From NCBI GenBank assembly GCA_947632175.1, contig CANROC010000005.1, forward strand, positions 62,001 to 126,000: a stretch of DNA of 64,000 nt. Direction: 5' to 3'. Below the pieces are notes generated by a model. That model did not search any database. It was not told the DNA's origin and saw only the letters and a list, made by a program, of their open reading frames with translations. Shown piece after piece: positions 1-8,015 of this stretch (position 1 is the stretch's first letter; every line of letters starts with the position of its first letter). The position numbers and the translations under genes are program-made. This stretch comes from an uncultured Oscillospiraceae bacterium. GTDB lineage: Bacteria; Bacillota; Clostridia; Oscillospirales; Oscillospiraceae.

Positions 1-7
1 TTCAAAT

Positions 8-331
8 TCACATGAGCTTCTGAAGAGCTTCCAGAAGCGGCGGGATATCTCCGATGATGATCTCCCAAACGAGACGGAGATTTACGCCCTCATAGTCATG
101 AACGATCCGGTTGCGCAGGCCATAGATGTCCTGCCAGGGGATTTCGGGATGGGCTGAGGAGAAGCTTTTGTCCACGATGTGGCAAAGCTCGCCGATTTGA
201 CTGAGGTTGAATACACACGCCTCAACGGTTTTGGAGTCCGCCTTAAAGGCTTCATATGTGTATCCATCACAGTAATCCAGGAGCTTTTGTGAGTACGCGA
301 TCATCTTCCGTACAACGATCTCATTTCTCAT
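8..331 (-). CDS. hepT: HepT-family HEPN toxin (RNase)
   Basis: This 107-residue protein matches the DUF86/HepT family of HEPN ribonuclease toxins. The family signature RX4HXY is seen as R73-N-R-I-V-H78-D-Y80. In characterised pairs the tyrosine is AMPylated by the MntA antitoxin and the Arg/His cut RNA. The ATG at 331 follows a GGGGTGA ribosome binding site and lies inside the last 11 bases of the upstream nucleotidyltransferase gene, so the two are translationally coupled. The protein looks full length, ending 8 bases from the window edge. RNase activity is inferred from the family. Confidence 0.88.
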   Translation of the reverse strand: MRNEIVVRKMIAYSQKLLDYCDGYTYEAFKADSKTVEACVFNLSQIGELCHIVDKSFSSAHPEIPWQDIYGLRNRIVHDYEGVNLRLVWEIIIGDIPPLLEALQKLM

Positions 332-614
332 AGATGGTCACCCCGGTGGAACGTATCTCATGGTCGATCCTCGACCCCGGTTCTATATGGGACACATCGA
401 AAATGTCCACCGGCATCTGGACGGCTTGGTGGACCGCCTCCATGAAGCCCACAAATTTAAGCCCGTGGAGCTTGCTGTCAACAAGAAGATCGAGATCGCT
501 CTTTTCGTCAGCGGTACCTTTCGCCATGGAACCAAACAGAATGGCACGGGATATGTTGTAATCGGCAAAGACCGGCGTCAGGGTTTTCGTGATCTCCTGT
601 ACGCTTGCGGGCAT
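321..614 (-). CDS. mntA: MntA-type nucleotidyltransferase antitoxin
   Basis: A 97-residue minimal nucleotidyltransferase. The GSX10DXD motif of this fold is present: G28-S29, then D40 and D42. In MntA/HepT systems this enzyme adds AMP to the tyrosine of the HepT motif and silences the toxin. I chose the ATG at 614, not the in-frame GTG at 623, because a GAGGTG ribosome binding site sits six bases before the ATG and would overlap the GTG. It is first in the operon, overlaps hepT by 11 bp and has a promoter just upstream. Confidence 0.85.
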   Translation of the reverse strand: MPASVQEITKTLTPVFADYNISRAILFGSMAKGTADEKSDLDLLVDSKLHGLKFVGFMEAVHQAVQMPVDIFDVSHIEPGSRIDHEIRSTGVTIYEK

Positions 615-637
615 AAAAATCACCTCATTTCAACTGC

Positions 638-666
638 ATTATACACCATTGGGGAGAAAGATACAA
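638..666 (-). promoter_or_regulatory. Sigma-A promoter of the mntA-hepT operon
   Basis: On the minus strand TTGTAT is followed after 17 bp by TATAAT, about 24 bp before the mntA start. The -10 is perfect and the -35 is moderate. Seen in sequence; activity inferred. Confidence 0.6.
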
Positions 667-701
667 CAAATATCTCAAATCCATTCAAGGAGGAAAACGA
701 C

Positions 702-920
702 ATGAATAAACCCAAGCAGAAACAGAGATTCCCCCTGCTGCAACCTCTTCGAAAAAAAGCGCTTTTAACCGCTTATTCCAAAGCTGGCTTTGAAAGCGCT
801 TCGCGCCTTCAGATGCCAAGGGGAAACGTACGGTGTTTTTCCCGACGTACACCGCCGGACAAATGCTCGATGAGGGATTTGTCCGCTTTCTTCAGATATG
901 CGTATTATACCACAAAATAG
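702..920 (+). CDS. Small basic ORF running into repeat element A (doubtful gene)
   Basis: An ATG six bases after a strong AAGGAGG site opens a 72-codon frame. The first 26 or so residues are basic (MNKPKQKQRF...). The rest is the antisense of repeat element A, so its C-terminal part is repeat translated by chance. It could be a small gene whose 3' end was replaced by the element, or a fortuitous frame. I recognise no family. The good ribosome binding site is the only positive evidence. Confidence 0.3.
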   Translation: MNKPKQKQRFPLLQPLRKKALLTAYSKAGFESASRLQMPRGNVRCFSRRTPPDKCSMRDLSAFFRYAYYTTK

Positions 921-955
921 ATGATTTGTCAAGTATTTTTAAGCAAAAATACGTA
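780..955 (-). repeat. Structured repeat element A, copy 1 (short form with promoter)
   Basis: On the minus strand the copy starts with the conserved promoter (904-932) and a GAAGAAAGCGGACA leader. It continues with a variant of the fixed CCGGCG...CGTCGG hairpin, then CGTTTCCCCTTGGC, and ends in a hairpin of the GGC-TTTGAA-GCGC type. It lacks the covarying hairpin and the long variable hairpin of the full copies. Unlike most copies, it points toward the 5' end of mntA rather than a convergent gene end. Confidence 0.7.
904..932 (-). promoter_or_regulatory. Element A promoter, copy 1
   Basis: TTGACA, 17 bp and TATAAT with an extended -10 (TGG before TATAAT). The spacer and flanks (AATnnn...TTTTGTGG and ACGCA) match four other sites in the window, and an upstream AAAAATAC is shared. 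Confidence 0.8.
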
Positions 956-1079
956 GGGGGAGCGGGGCCTGAACACGCCGGAGTTGTTTTTGAATTGTTC
1001 ACAAAATTTGGCTGGCGTTTTGCGGGGGAGAGAGGTATAATAAGAAAGCGGAAAAAACGCGAAAAAAGGAGGAGCAGAA

Positions 1080-1985
1080 ATGAGAAAAAAATCCTTCCTT
1101 GCCTTGGCGCTGGCTTTGGCTGTCCTGCTGTGCGGCTGTGTGGCCGCCGGGGGCGGGGCGGAGACGACGGGCGGCGGCACGACTCAGGGCGGCGAGACCA
1201 CGGCGGGCCCGAATCCCACGGATCCGCCGGCGCATGACAAGCGGGACGCCATCCCCTTTGCCGAGGGACAGCTGTACGCCGCGGCGTACCTGGGCTACCA
1301 AGAGATGGACGATTTTGACTACTACGCCGAGAAGTACCTGGACACGGCGGACGTGCCCACCTACACCGTCTCGGACGGGGACTTCTACCTCATCATCCCC
1401 CGGTATGACGGGATGACCATGACCCTCTCCGTCATCGACCTGGAGACGTCCCAGGCCTCGGTGCGGCAGGAGGTCGCTGACGTGGGGCCCTTCATCGTCC
1501 AGTGCAACGTCAGCGACGTGGTCTCCGACGCCCTCATCGCCCTGGCGTACAACGGCGACAGGACGGAGTTCACGCCCTTTATCTCCCTGGAAAACGGCAC
1601 GCCGCAGATTGGCGAGCGGGGGCTTGACATCACGAAGACCGACGCTCAGCCCGCCGGAGAGGCCGATTTTGTGGGCGAGTACACGGACGCCGAGAGCGGC
1701 GAGCCAGGGCTGGAAATCGCCGATAACGGCGACGGTACCTACGCCGTCCAGATCAGCATCCTCCACCTGGCCCAGTTCACCGACGGCACAGGCCGCCCGG
1801 AGGGCGAGGGCCTTGCCTTCACCGCCACGGACCCCGACGGGAACCCCATCGCCGGCACGGTGACCCTCTCCGGGACCACCGCCACGGTGACCTTCACGGA
1901 CAGCACCTGGAACTATCTCCCCAACGGCGAGAGCTTCACCTACGAGAAGACCTCCGACACGCCCAACCTCTGGGCGCGGGACTGA
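1080..1985 (+). CDS. Secreted lipoprotein of unknown function
   Basis: A 301-residue protein with a lipoprotein signal: charged MRKKS, a hydrophobic stretch, and a lipobox LCGC with the acylated cysteine at C20. A Gly/Thr-rich linker (about 21-45) follows, then an acidic extracytoplasmic part rich in short beta-like segments. I recognise no catalytic motif or family. The ATG has a good AAAGGAGGAG site, and a TATAAT with a weak -35 lies at 1036-1041. It ends 15 bp before the DUF3842 gene, so the two may be cotranscribed. Confidence 0.75.
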   Translation: MRKKSFLALALALAVLLCGCVAAGGGAETTGGGTTQGGETTAGPNPTDPPAHDKRDAIPFAEGQLYAAAYLGYQEMDDFDYYAEKYLDTADVPTYTVSDGDFYLIIPRYDGMTMTLSVIDLETSQASVRQEVADVGPFIVQCNVSDVVSDALIALAYNGDRTEFTPFISLENGTPQIGERGLDITKTDAQPAGEADFVGEYTDAESGEPGLEIADNGDGTYAVQISILHLAQFTDGTGRPEGEGLAFTATDPDGNPIAGTVTLSGTTATVTFTDSTWNYLPNGESFTYEKTSDTPNLWARD

Positions 1986-2000
1986 GAGGGGAGGACGGCC

Positions 2001-2414
2001 ATGACGGTCCTTGTGATCGACGCCCAGGGCGGCGGCATCGGGAGACAGCTGGTGGCTGAGCTCCGCGCCCGGCTGCCCCAGGCGCGGGTCCTGGCGGTGG
2101 GCACCAATACCGCGGCCACCGCCGCCATGCTCAAGGCCGGCGCCCATGAGGCCGCCACCGGCGAGAACGCCGTCCGCGTGGCCAGCCGCCGGGCGGACGT
2201 CATCGTAGGCCCCGTGGGCATCGTCATCGCCGACGCGCTCCTGGGCGAGGTGACCCCCGCCATGGCCCTGGCCGTGGCCCAAAGCCCCGCCAAGCGGGTC
2301 CTCATCCCCTTTAACCATTGCGACAACGTGATCGTCGGCGTCAGCGACCTGTCCCCATCGACCCTGATCCGCGAGGCGCTGGAGGAGATCAAAAAAGCGG
2401 CGGCTGTCTGCTGA
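2001..2414 (+). CDS. DUF3842 family protein
   Basis: A 137-residue protein opening with VLVIDAQGGGIGRQLV, the Gly-rich N-terminus typical of DUF3842, small Firmicutes proteins of unknown role. The pattern resembles the first beta-loop-helix of a Rossmann fold. A later VGPVGIVIADALLGEVTP segment also fits the family. The length is as expected. The start follows a GAGGGGAGG site, 15 bp after the lipoprotein stop. No substrate can be assigned. Confidence 0.8.
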   Translation: MTVLVIDAQGGGIGRQLVAELRARLPQARVLAVGTNTAATAAMLKAGAHEAATGENAVRVASRRADVIVGPVGIVIADALLGEVTPAMALAVAQSPAKRVLIPFNHCDNVIVGVSDLSPSTLIREALEEIKKAAAVC

Positions 2415-2429
2415 GCGGCCGCGATTTGC

Positions 2430-2850
2430 CGGAACCGGTCTGTCATCCAACGCTCGCTGCCCCCCTGCCCCCCTCCTACGAGGAGGGGGCCCTGAGACGG
2501 GAGCGGGTGCGAATTATCGGAACCGTTTCGTCAACGCAACGTGACACGGGCGGACACGTGGGTCCGCCCCTACGGAAAATAGGGAAGGTTATCCCATTCA
2601 ACCGACACCGGAGGTCATCGATACGCGGGTCGCCGATGACGGCGACCCCTACGGCGTTTATCGGGGGCAATCCAAACCCTGCAATGTGGGCCGCCGTGGG
2701 CGCTGCGCCCGCAGGCGCGCATCACGAGCGCAACCGCCGCGAAGCGGCGGCTCTTAGCGCGGAGATGCGGCCCGTACGGCGTTGATGGATGGTGATTTAG
2801 AAAATGTAGGGGCGGACCCATGTGTCCGCCCGGCGATGACAGAGTGGTAT
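2430..2850. repeat. REP-like palindrome mosaic, block 1
   Basis: This gene-free stretch is built of hairpin units: CCCCCCTCCTACGAGGAGGG; GGGCGGAC...GTCCGCCC; GGGTCGCC...GGCGACCC; a GCGCCCGCAGGCGC/CCGCCGCGAAGCGGCGG module; and a further GGGCGGAC unit at its end. Conserved linkers (GTTGAATGGGATAAC, CGATnACC) separate them. The same units return in blocks at 6.4, 10.8, 21.2, 23.5, 45.3, 48.4, 54.1 and 58.5 kb. Confidence 0.85.
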
Positions 2851-2859
2851 CAAAAAAAC

Positions 2860-2886
2860 GGGCGGGTTCCGAACCCGCCCATTTTT
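2860..2886. terminator. Bidirectional intrinsic terminator
   Basis: A GGGCGGGTT-CCG-AACCCGCCC stem is followed by ATTTTT on the plus strand and preceded by A7, which gives a T-run on the minus strand. It sits between the converging DUF3842 and nucleotidyltransferase genes. The stem is itself a REP-like unit. Confidence 0.75.
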
Positions 2887-3847
2887 ATGCCATTTTCTCC
2901 GCCCCCGGCAGGTCGCCGTACAGGTCCCTGGCGTACTCCCCGCCGGCGATGAGGCGGCGGAAGTTGTCGCGGACGGCCTGGAGGTCCTCCCGGTAGGTGA
3001 TGCCGTACCACCGGTCCGGGGTCTCCAGGACCTCCACGGCGAGCTTTTGGGCCCGCAGGAGGGAGCCGATGTGGATGGGCAGGAGGTACTCCGCCTTGAG
3101 GGGATCATGCGGGACGTCGCGGCGGAAGAAGTCCGCGAAATCCCGCTCCAGCGCCGCAAGATACGCCGGGGCGCGGCATTCGGCGGCGGGGAAGCCCCAG
3201 AAATTCATGGAGACGTAGGCGTCGGCGTCCAGGCTCACGCCGCCGGCCACAACGCCATCCGGCGTTTTGGTGATGCCGCCGGTCTCCGCCACGTCGCAAA
3301 GATGCCGCCCGTCCGGCTTGAGCTTGCAGACGCCCCGAGTGACGCCGCCGTTCTCCGAGAGAGTATTTTTGAGGATGAAGCCCGCCATGGCGGCCTCGTC
3401 GTCCCCGTGGTCCTCAATGAGCCAGTCGTGGAGGCTCTGAAAGGCCGTTTTGCCGTAATAGTCGTCGGCGTTGATGACGGCGAATGGCTCATGGAGAAGC
3501 TCCTTGGCGGCCAGCACAGCCTGCCCCGTCCCCCAGGGCTTGGCGCGGCCGTCCGGGACGGCGAAGCCCGCGGGAATGTCGGTCAGCGCCTGAAAGGCGT
3601 AGGCCGTCTCCACCCCGAGCTTGGCGCAGACCCGCTCCACCCGGTCCCCGATACGCTCCCGAAAATCCGCCTCGATGTCCCGGCGAATCACGAAAACGAT
3701 CTTGTTAAAGCCGGCCGCAAGGGCGTCGTGGATGGAGTAGTCGATGATGAGCTCATCCTTGGCGCCCACGGCCTCCAGCTGCTTGATGCCGCCCGCGTAG
3801 CGCGAGCCGATGCCGGCGGCCATGATGAGCAGTGCGGTCTTTCGCAT
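2885..3847 (-). CDS. Sugar-nucleotidyltransferase-like protein
   Basis: A 320-residue protein of the NDP-sugar pyrophosphorylase fold. The N-terminus LLIMAAGIGSRYAGGIKQLE is a variant of the nucleotide-binding GxGxR loop followed by the conserved Lys region. FAVINADDYYG gives the metal-binding Asp pair, and GFILKNTLSENGGVTRGVC is typical of these enzymes. It should join a nucleoside triphosphate to a phospho-sugar or phospho-alcohol; the substrate cannot be read. The ATG at 3847 has a GGAGG site upstream; an earlier in-frame start would run into queT. It lies downstream of queT on the same strand. Confidence 0.75.
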   Translation of the reverse strand: MRKTALLIMAAGIGSRYAGGIKQLEAVGAKDELIIDYSIHDALAAGFNKIVFVIRRDIEADFRERIGDRVERVCAKLGVETAYAFQALTDIPAGFAVPDGRAKPWGTGQAVLAAKELLHEPFAVINADDYYGKTAFQSLHDWLIEDHGDDEAAMAGFILKNTLSENGGVTRGVCKLKPDGRHLCDVAETGGITKTPDGVVAGGVSLDADAYVSMNFWGFPAAECRAPAYLAALERDFADFFRRDVPHDPLKAEYLLPIHIGSLLRAQKLAVEVLETPDRWYGITYREDLQAVRDNFRRLIAGGEYARDLYGDLPGAEKMA

Positions 3848-3869
3848 CCCCTCGTACCTCCGTAAAAAA

Positions 3870-4394
3870 TTATGCCGCGCGTATTTCCCTGCCGCCCAGG
3901 CGCCGCGCCGCGCCGGAGCGCTCCAGCGCCTCGATGAGCGCAAGGCCCAGGACGAAGCAGATGACCGATTCGGTCAGGACCATGGAGACGATGTTGACCC
4001 CCCAGGTCGCCGGGAAAGCCCCGGTGAGGCCCGTGGTGCCGTAGGCGATGACGGCGCTGGTGATGAGCCCGTTGCACACCACCGGCGGGACGGGGGCCAG
4101 CCACTTTGTCCGGCACCGGGCCGTCAGGAGCCCCGCCAGGAGCGTGGCCAGGGACCCGAAGACGATGTCCACCGCGCCGTACTGGCTCAAGAGATTGGTG
4201 AGGACGCACCCCACAAAGAGCCCCCAGGCCGTCTCCGGGAAGAGAAACGGCAGGACGGTCAGCGCCTCGGCGAACCGGAACTGCACCGGCCCGAAGGTCA
4301 GGCCGAAGATGTCGCCGAAGTACCCCAGGACGGTGTACATCGCCGCCACCACGGCGCCGATGGCGAGCTTGCGGACGGGAAAGGTGTTTTTCAT
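3870..4394 (-). CDS. queT: QueT family queuosine-precursor transporter (ECF S component)
   Basis: A 174-residue, strongly hydrophobic protein with about five or six membrane segments. It matches the QueT (COG4708) family, with MYTVLGYFGDIFGLTFGPVQFR and AEALTVLPFLFPE near the N-terminus. QueT proteins are substrate-binding components of energy-coupling-factor transporters that import queuosine precursors such as preQ1; the ECF energising module is not in the window. The 5' leader folds like a preQ1 riboswitch, and queH lies just upstream, both supporting the assignment. Confidence 0.85.
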   Translation of the reverse strand: MKNTFPVRKLAIGAVVAAMYTVLGYFGDIFGLTFGPVQFRFAEALTVLPFLFPETAWGLFVGCVLTNLLSQYGAVDIVFGSLATLLAGLLTARCRTKWLAPVPPVVCNGLITSAVIAYGTTGLTGAFPATWGVNIVSMVLTESVICFVLGLALIEALERSGAARRLGGREIRAA

Positions 4395-4399
4395 GGGTA

Positions 4400-4486
4400 G
4401 AAACCTCCATTTTTTGTTTTTAGAAGCCGCGGCGGGGACGTTTGTTCACGCGGCTGGACAGGGTGTGGAAACCTGTCGGAGGTATC
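4400..4486 (-). promoter_or_regulatory. Probable preQ1 riboswitch (class III-like) upstream of queT
   Basis: The minus strand has hairpin ACAGG-TTTCCACA-CCTGT (4458-4476), a second hairpin AGCCGCG...CGCGGCT (4425-4455) and an A-rich CTAAAAACAAAAAA strand. A CCTCC at 4478-4482 is complementary to the queT ribosome binding site GGAGG at 4404-4408. An H-type pseudoknot that hides the ribosome binding site, with an extra central helix, is the known plan of preQ1-III riboswitches, which are linked to queT. Class assignment is inference. Confidence 0.55.
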
Positions 4487-4528
4487 TTACCATACCGGGG
4501 CCCGTTTGGCAAGGGGCCGGCGGAAAAA

Positions 4529-5125
4529 TCACGGACCCGTCCGGGAAAAGCCGCACCCGCACCAGCTTTGGCGGTAGATGCCGTAGGCCTGGCACAGGCG
4601 GATGGACCGGAGATAGCCGTCCTTTTTCTTGAAATCCGAGGGAAGCCACGCGACCCCGCTCCCGGCGGCCAGGCGCTCCCCGAGGGCGTTGATGAGCGGG
4701 GCGTTTTTGTGGGGACTGACGGTGAGAGTGGTGCCCACATAGGCAAAGCCGTGGGCGGCGGCGTAGGAAACCGACGCGCCCAGGCGCAGAGCGAAGCACC
4801 GCGTACACCGCGCGCCCCCCTCCGGCTCGCCCTCCAGCCCCCGGGCGGCGGCGAGGAAGGCGTTTTCGTCGTAGTCCGCGACCACCAGCGCCGCGTCCTC
4901 CATCCCGGCGGCCCGCAGGAGCTTGGGCAGCTCCCCGGCGCGCCTGTCGTATTCCTCCCGGGGCTGGATGTTGGGGTTATAGTAGTAGAGCGTCACGTCG
5001 AAAAAGGGGTAGACCCGCTCCAGCACGGAGCTTGCGCAGGGCGCGCAGCACACATGCAAAAGAAGCCTGGGCCGCCCCTGCAAATTTCCCGTCAGCGCCT
5101 CAAATTCCCGGTTATAGTCCCGCAT
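4529..5125 (-). CDS. queH: Epoxyqueuosine reductase QueH
   Basis: A 198-residue QueH (DUF208) protein that reduces epoxyqueuosine to queuosine in tRNA. The family cysteines are visible: HVCCAPCA near the N-terminus, RCTRCF midway and WCGCGF at the C-terminus; these serve the metal centres and catalysis. The ATG at 5125 follows GAGGTGA by five bases and starts 11 bases after the galE stop; the upstream in-frame ATG at 5146 lies inside galE. Its neighbour queT and the preQ1 leader make a small queuosine salvage group. Confidence 0.9.
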   Translation of the reverse strand: MRDYNREFEALTGNLQGRPRLLLHVCCAPCASSVLERVYPFFDVTLYYYNPNIQPREEYDRRAGELPKLLRAAGMEDAALVVADYDENAFLAAARGLEGEPEGGARCTRCFALRLGASVSYAAAHGFAYVGTTLTVSPHKNAPLINALGERLAAGSGVAWLPSDFKKKDGYLRSIRLCQAYGIYRQSWCGCGFSRTGP

Positions 5126-5135
5126 CCCGGTCACC

Positions 5136-6125
5136 TCACGCCCCATATCCCCGGGGGTGGCTCTTGTGCCAGACCCAGGCGGTGGCGATGATGGCCTCGA
5201 GGTCGGCGAATTTGGGGTCCCAGCCCAGGACGGACCGGGCCTTCTCCGAGGAGGCCACGAGCCGCGAGGGGTCGCCGGCCCGCCGGGGGCCGATGACCGC
5301 CGGGATGGAGTGCCCGGTGACGCGCCGCGCCGCCGCCACGACCTCCCGGTTGGAGAAGCCCGCGCCGTTGCCCAGGTTGAAGACGTTGTTTGCCCCGCCG
5401 GCCATGAGGTAGTCGAGGGCCAGGATGTGGGCCTGGGCCAGGTCCGTGACGTGGATGTAGTCCCGCACGCAGGTGCCGTCCGGCGTGGGATAGTCGCCGC
5501 CGTAGATGGTGAGCTTTTCCCGCTGACCGTTCGGGACCTGGAGGATGATGGGGATCAAATGCGTCTCCGGGTCGTGGGCCTCGCCGATGAGGCCGGAGGG
5601 GTGCGCCCCGCAGGCGTTGAAGTACCGGAGGGCCACATAGGAAAGGCCGTGGGCCCGGGAGACCCACGCCATCATCCGCTCCATGCTGAGCTTCGTCTCC
5701 CCGTAGGTATTGGTGGGGACCGTCCTGTCGGTTTCCAAAATCGGCACACGCTCCGGCTCGCCGTAGACGGCGGCGGTGGAGGAGAAGACCAGCCGTTTTA
5801 CGCCGTGGGATACCATGGCGGAGAGCAGGACCATGGTCCCGTGGAGGTTGTTGTCATAGTACTTGAGGGGGTCGGCCATGGACTCGGCCACCTGACTGGA
5901 GGCGGCGAAGTGGATGACGCCGTCGATGCGCTCGGCCTCAAAAAGCCCGTCCAGCGCCGCCCGGTCCCGGATATCCAGCGCGTAAAACCGCGCCTTGGGA
6001 TGCACGGCGGCCCGGAACCCGGTGGACAGATTATCCGCCACCACCACGTCCCTCCCGGCCTCCGCCAGCTCCCAAACCGTATGCGCCCCAATATACCCGG
6101 CCCCGCCGGTGACAAGAATGGACAT
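5136..6125 (-). CDS. galE: UDP-glucose 4-epimerase
   Basis: A 329-residue extended short-chain dehydrogenase. It has the NAD-binding GGAGYIG loop (residues 7-13), the catalytic SST at 115-117 and the Tyr/Lys pair Y141-G-E-T-K145. Downstream motifs LRYFNACGA and RDYIHVTDLA are characteristic of GalE. It interconverts UDP-glucose and UDP-galactose in the Leloir pathway. galK lies beyond a repeat-filled gap on the same strand, so galactose use is a plausible role. A GGAGG-type site precedes the ATG. Confidence 0.95.
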   Translation of the reverse strand: MSILVTGGAGYIGAHTVWELAEAGRDVVVADNLSTGFRAAVHPKARFYALDIRDRAALDGLFEAERIDGVIHFAASSQVAESMADPLKYYDNNLHGTMVLLSAMVSHGVKRLVFSSTAAVYGEPERVPILETDRTVPTNTYGETKLSMERMMAWVSRAHGLSYVALRYFNACGAHPSGLIGEAHDPETHLIPIILQVPNGQREKLTIYGGDYPTPDGTCVRDYIHVTDLAQAHILALDYLMAGGANNVFNLGNGAGFSNREVVAAARRVTGHSIPAVIGPRRAGDPSRLVASSEKARSVLGWDPKFADLEAIIATAWVWHKSHPRGYGA

Positions 6126-6150
6126 AGCGATACCTCCTGGATGTGAAATA

Positions 6151-6411
6151 ATACTAATATCTAATTAAAAGGAGCCATTCGCGACGGCCTTTTTCGCATC
6201 GTCGTCGCTCGAGCCGCTTTACCTCGGGCTCCCTTTGGTCGCCCTCAGGCGCTGGCTCGGCTCCTCCTCTCCCCAGCGGGCTTTGCCCGCCGGGGACCCC
6301 CGGCGCGTCAGCCGCCTTGGAAATACCAATGGGTATTCCCTGCGGCGTCTTCCAAGCCTTACGCGAAAAATCCTCGCCGCTCGGTGTCTCCTTTTAAATA
6401 GATATTAGTAT
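6151..6411. mobile_element. MITE-like element with 24-bp terminal inverted repeats
   Basis: The ends ATACTAATATCTAATTAAAA-GGAG (6151-6174) and its inverse (6388-6411) match at 23 of 24 positions and bound 261 bp with no gene. The AT-rich tips stand out against GC-rich flanks. The inner part (about 6180-6262) matches, in inverse orientation, a stretch near 48700-48775. No transposase is present, so it would need one in trans. No target duplication is obvious beyond A/T bases. Confidence 0.75.
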
Positions 6412-6419
6412 AAAACGCG

Positions 6420-6740
6420 GAATTGTCGCGGGGTCCACAATAACCGCCGTAGGAGTCGCCGTCCTCGGCGACCCGCGTTGCATGGTTCGGATGGCCTCCG
6501 ATCAACGCCGTAGGGGCCGCCACTCCTGGCGGCCCGCGTTTTGATGACCTCCGGGGCCGGTTGAATGGGATAGCCTCCCACATTCCCCGTAGGGGCGGAC
6601 CCATGTGTCCGCCCGTGCCACGTTTCGTGACGGGAACGGTTCCGATAAATGGCGCCACCCCCGTCTCAGGGCCCCCTCCTCGTAGGAGGGGGGCAGGGGG
6701 CAGCGAACGCTGGATGACAGAACGGGTCCGATAAAACCGT
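6420..6740. repeat. REP-like palindrome mosaic, block 2
   Basis: It has GTAGGAGTCGCCGTCCTCGG, GTAGGGGCCGCCACTCCTGG and GTAGGGGCGGACCCATGTGT units with their closing arms, separated by the usual linkers. It ends with the CCCCCTCCTCGTAGGAGGGG unit and the CAGCGAACGCTGGATGACAG tail. No gene is visible between the MITE and the galK stop. Confidence 0.85.
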
Positions 6741-6751
6741 ACCCGCCTCCC

Positions 6752-7966
6752 TCACATCACCCTCCCCGCCCCGTCCCGCCGGATATGCAGCACGTGGCAG
6801 GCCCCCTCGCCGAAGACGCGGTCGAGGGTTTGGCGGAAGGCGGGGACGAGCTCCTCCGGGACGAAGGCCTGGACGGTGCCGGCGAAGCCGCCGCCGTGGA
6901 CGCGGACGGCGCCCCGTCCGTGGAGGGCCCGGCGGGCCAGGGCCAGGGCCAGGCCCACCGCCTGGGCGCGTGTGTCCGAGGGCGGGAAGATGTTCTGCAA
7001 AAGCGACTCCGAGGACCGGCCGGACTCGTTTACCAGCTCCAAAAACGCCGGGAAATCCCCGCTTTTCAGGGCCTCGGCCTCCAGGGCCGCGCGGCGGTCG
7101 TCGCCGTAGAAGTGCATGGCCCGCAAGACGGCCCGGTCGCCGCAGGTGGCCCGGAGGGCCGGCAGGGCGGCCTCAAATTCCGCCTCCGGGACCTGACGGA
7201 GAAATTCTTTCCCAAAATACCCCGCCACGGCGCTCATCTCCCGGGGAATGGCGGCGTAGGCGTCGGTGAGGCCGGCGTGGTCGGACCGCGTGTCCGTCAC
7301 GCACAGGGCGTGGCCGGACCGGGCGAAATCGTAGCCCACGGGCTCCACCACCGGGCTTTGGGGGTCGGCAAAGTCGATAGCCACGGCCCCGCCCACGGCA
7401 CAGCCCATCTGGTCCATGAGCCCGCAGGGCTTGCCGAAGTGGACGTTCTCCGCGTACTGGCCCAGCTTGGCGAGGGCGGCGCTGTCCAGCGCCGCGCCGG
7501 AAAAGTCGTTGAAAATGGCCCCCACCAGCACCTCAAAGGCCGCCGAGGAGCTGAGGCCCGACCCGGCGGGCACCGCGGAGACACAGCAGGCGTCGAACCC
7601 CACGGGCCGGACGCCCAGCCCCGCCAGTCCCTCCGCCACGCCCCGGACAAGCCCCGCCGGGGTCCCGCGCTCACTGGCGCGGGGCGCGAGGTCCGTGAGA
7701 TTCACGGAAAATTCCGGGTACCCGTCGCTTAAAACCCGCACGGCGTCCGTGCCGTTGGGGGCGGCGCAGGCCAGAATGTCCACGTCCACGCTGGCGCACA
7801 GCACGTGGCCGTGCTGGTGGTCGGTGTGGTTGCCGCCGATCTCCGTCCGGCCTGGGCCGGAGAAGAGCCCCGCGCCCTCCCGGTTGCCGAAGCGCCGCAA
7901 AAAGGCCTCCGCAAGACGCCGCTCCCGTTTGCCGGGGGCGGCGCCAATCAGATCGCTGATGTTCAT
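6752..7966 (-). CDS. galK: Galactokinase
   Basis: A 404-residue GHMP kinase that phosphorylates galactose at C1. The galactokinase signature GRTEIGGNHTDHQHG lies near residues 39-53 and the ATP-binding loop PAGSGLSSSAAFE about 90 residues later. The C-terminal GRGAVRVHGGGFAGTVQAF is the third GHMP motif. I chose the ATG at 7966 because GGAGG lies five bases before it; a GTG at 7978 would overlap that site. With galE it covers two Leloir steps; galT is not in the window. Confidence 0.93.
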   Translation of the reverse strand: MNISDLIGAAPGKRERRLAEAFLRRFGNREGAGLFSGPGRTEIGGNHTDHQHGHVLCASVDVDILACAAPNGTDAVRVLSDGYPEFSVNLTDLAPRASERGTPAGLVRGVAEGLAGLGVRPVGFDACCVSAVPAGSGLSSSAAFEVLVGAIFNDFSGAALDSAALAKLGQYAENVHFGKPCGLMDQMGCAVGGAVAIDFADPQSPVVEPVGYDFARSGHALCVTDTRSDHAGLTDAYAAIPREMSAVAGYFGKEFLRQVPEAEFEAALPALRATCGDRAVLRAMHFYGDDRRAALEAEALKSGDFPAFLELVNESGRSSESLLQNIFPPSDTRAQAVGLALALARRALHGRGAVRVHGGGFAGTVQAFVPEELVPAFRQTLDRVFGEGACHVLHIRRDGAGRVM

Positions 7967-8015
7967 ATCGTCCTCCACGTCCCCGATTCTTTGTGGGAAA
8001 AGGCCGGGACGCGCG

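Noticed and set aside
780-955. Element A as a retron or group II intron
   Set aside because: No reverse transcriptase gene is in the window, and no intron domain V or branch structure can be recognised.
999-2450. A 483-codon minus-strand open frame across the lipoprotein and DUF3842 genes
   Set aside because: Low-complexity Gly/Arg/Val-rich translation opposite real genes with ribosome binding sites and a signal peptide.
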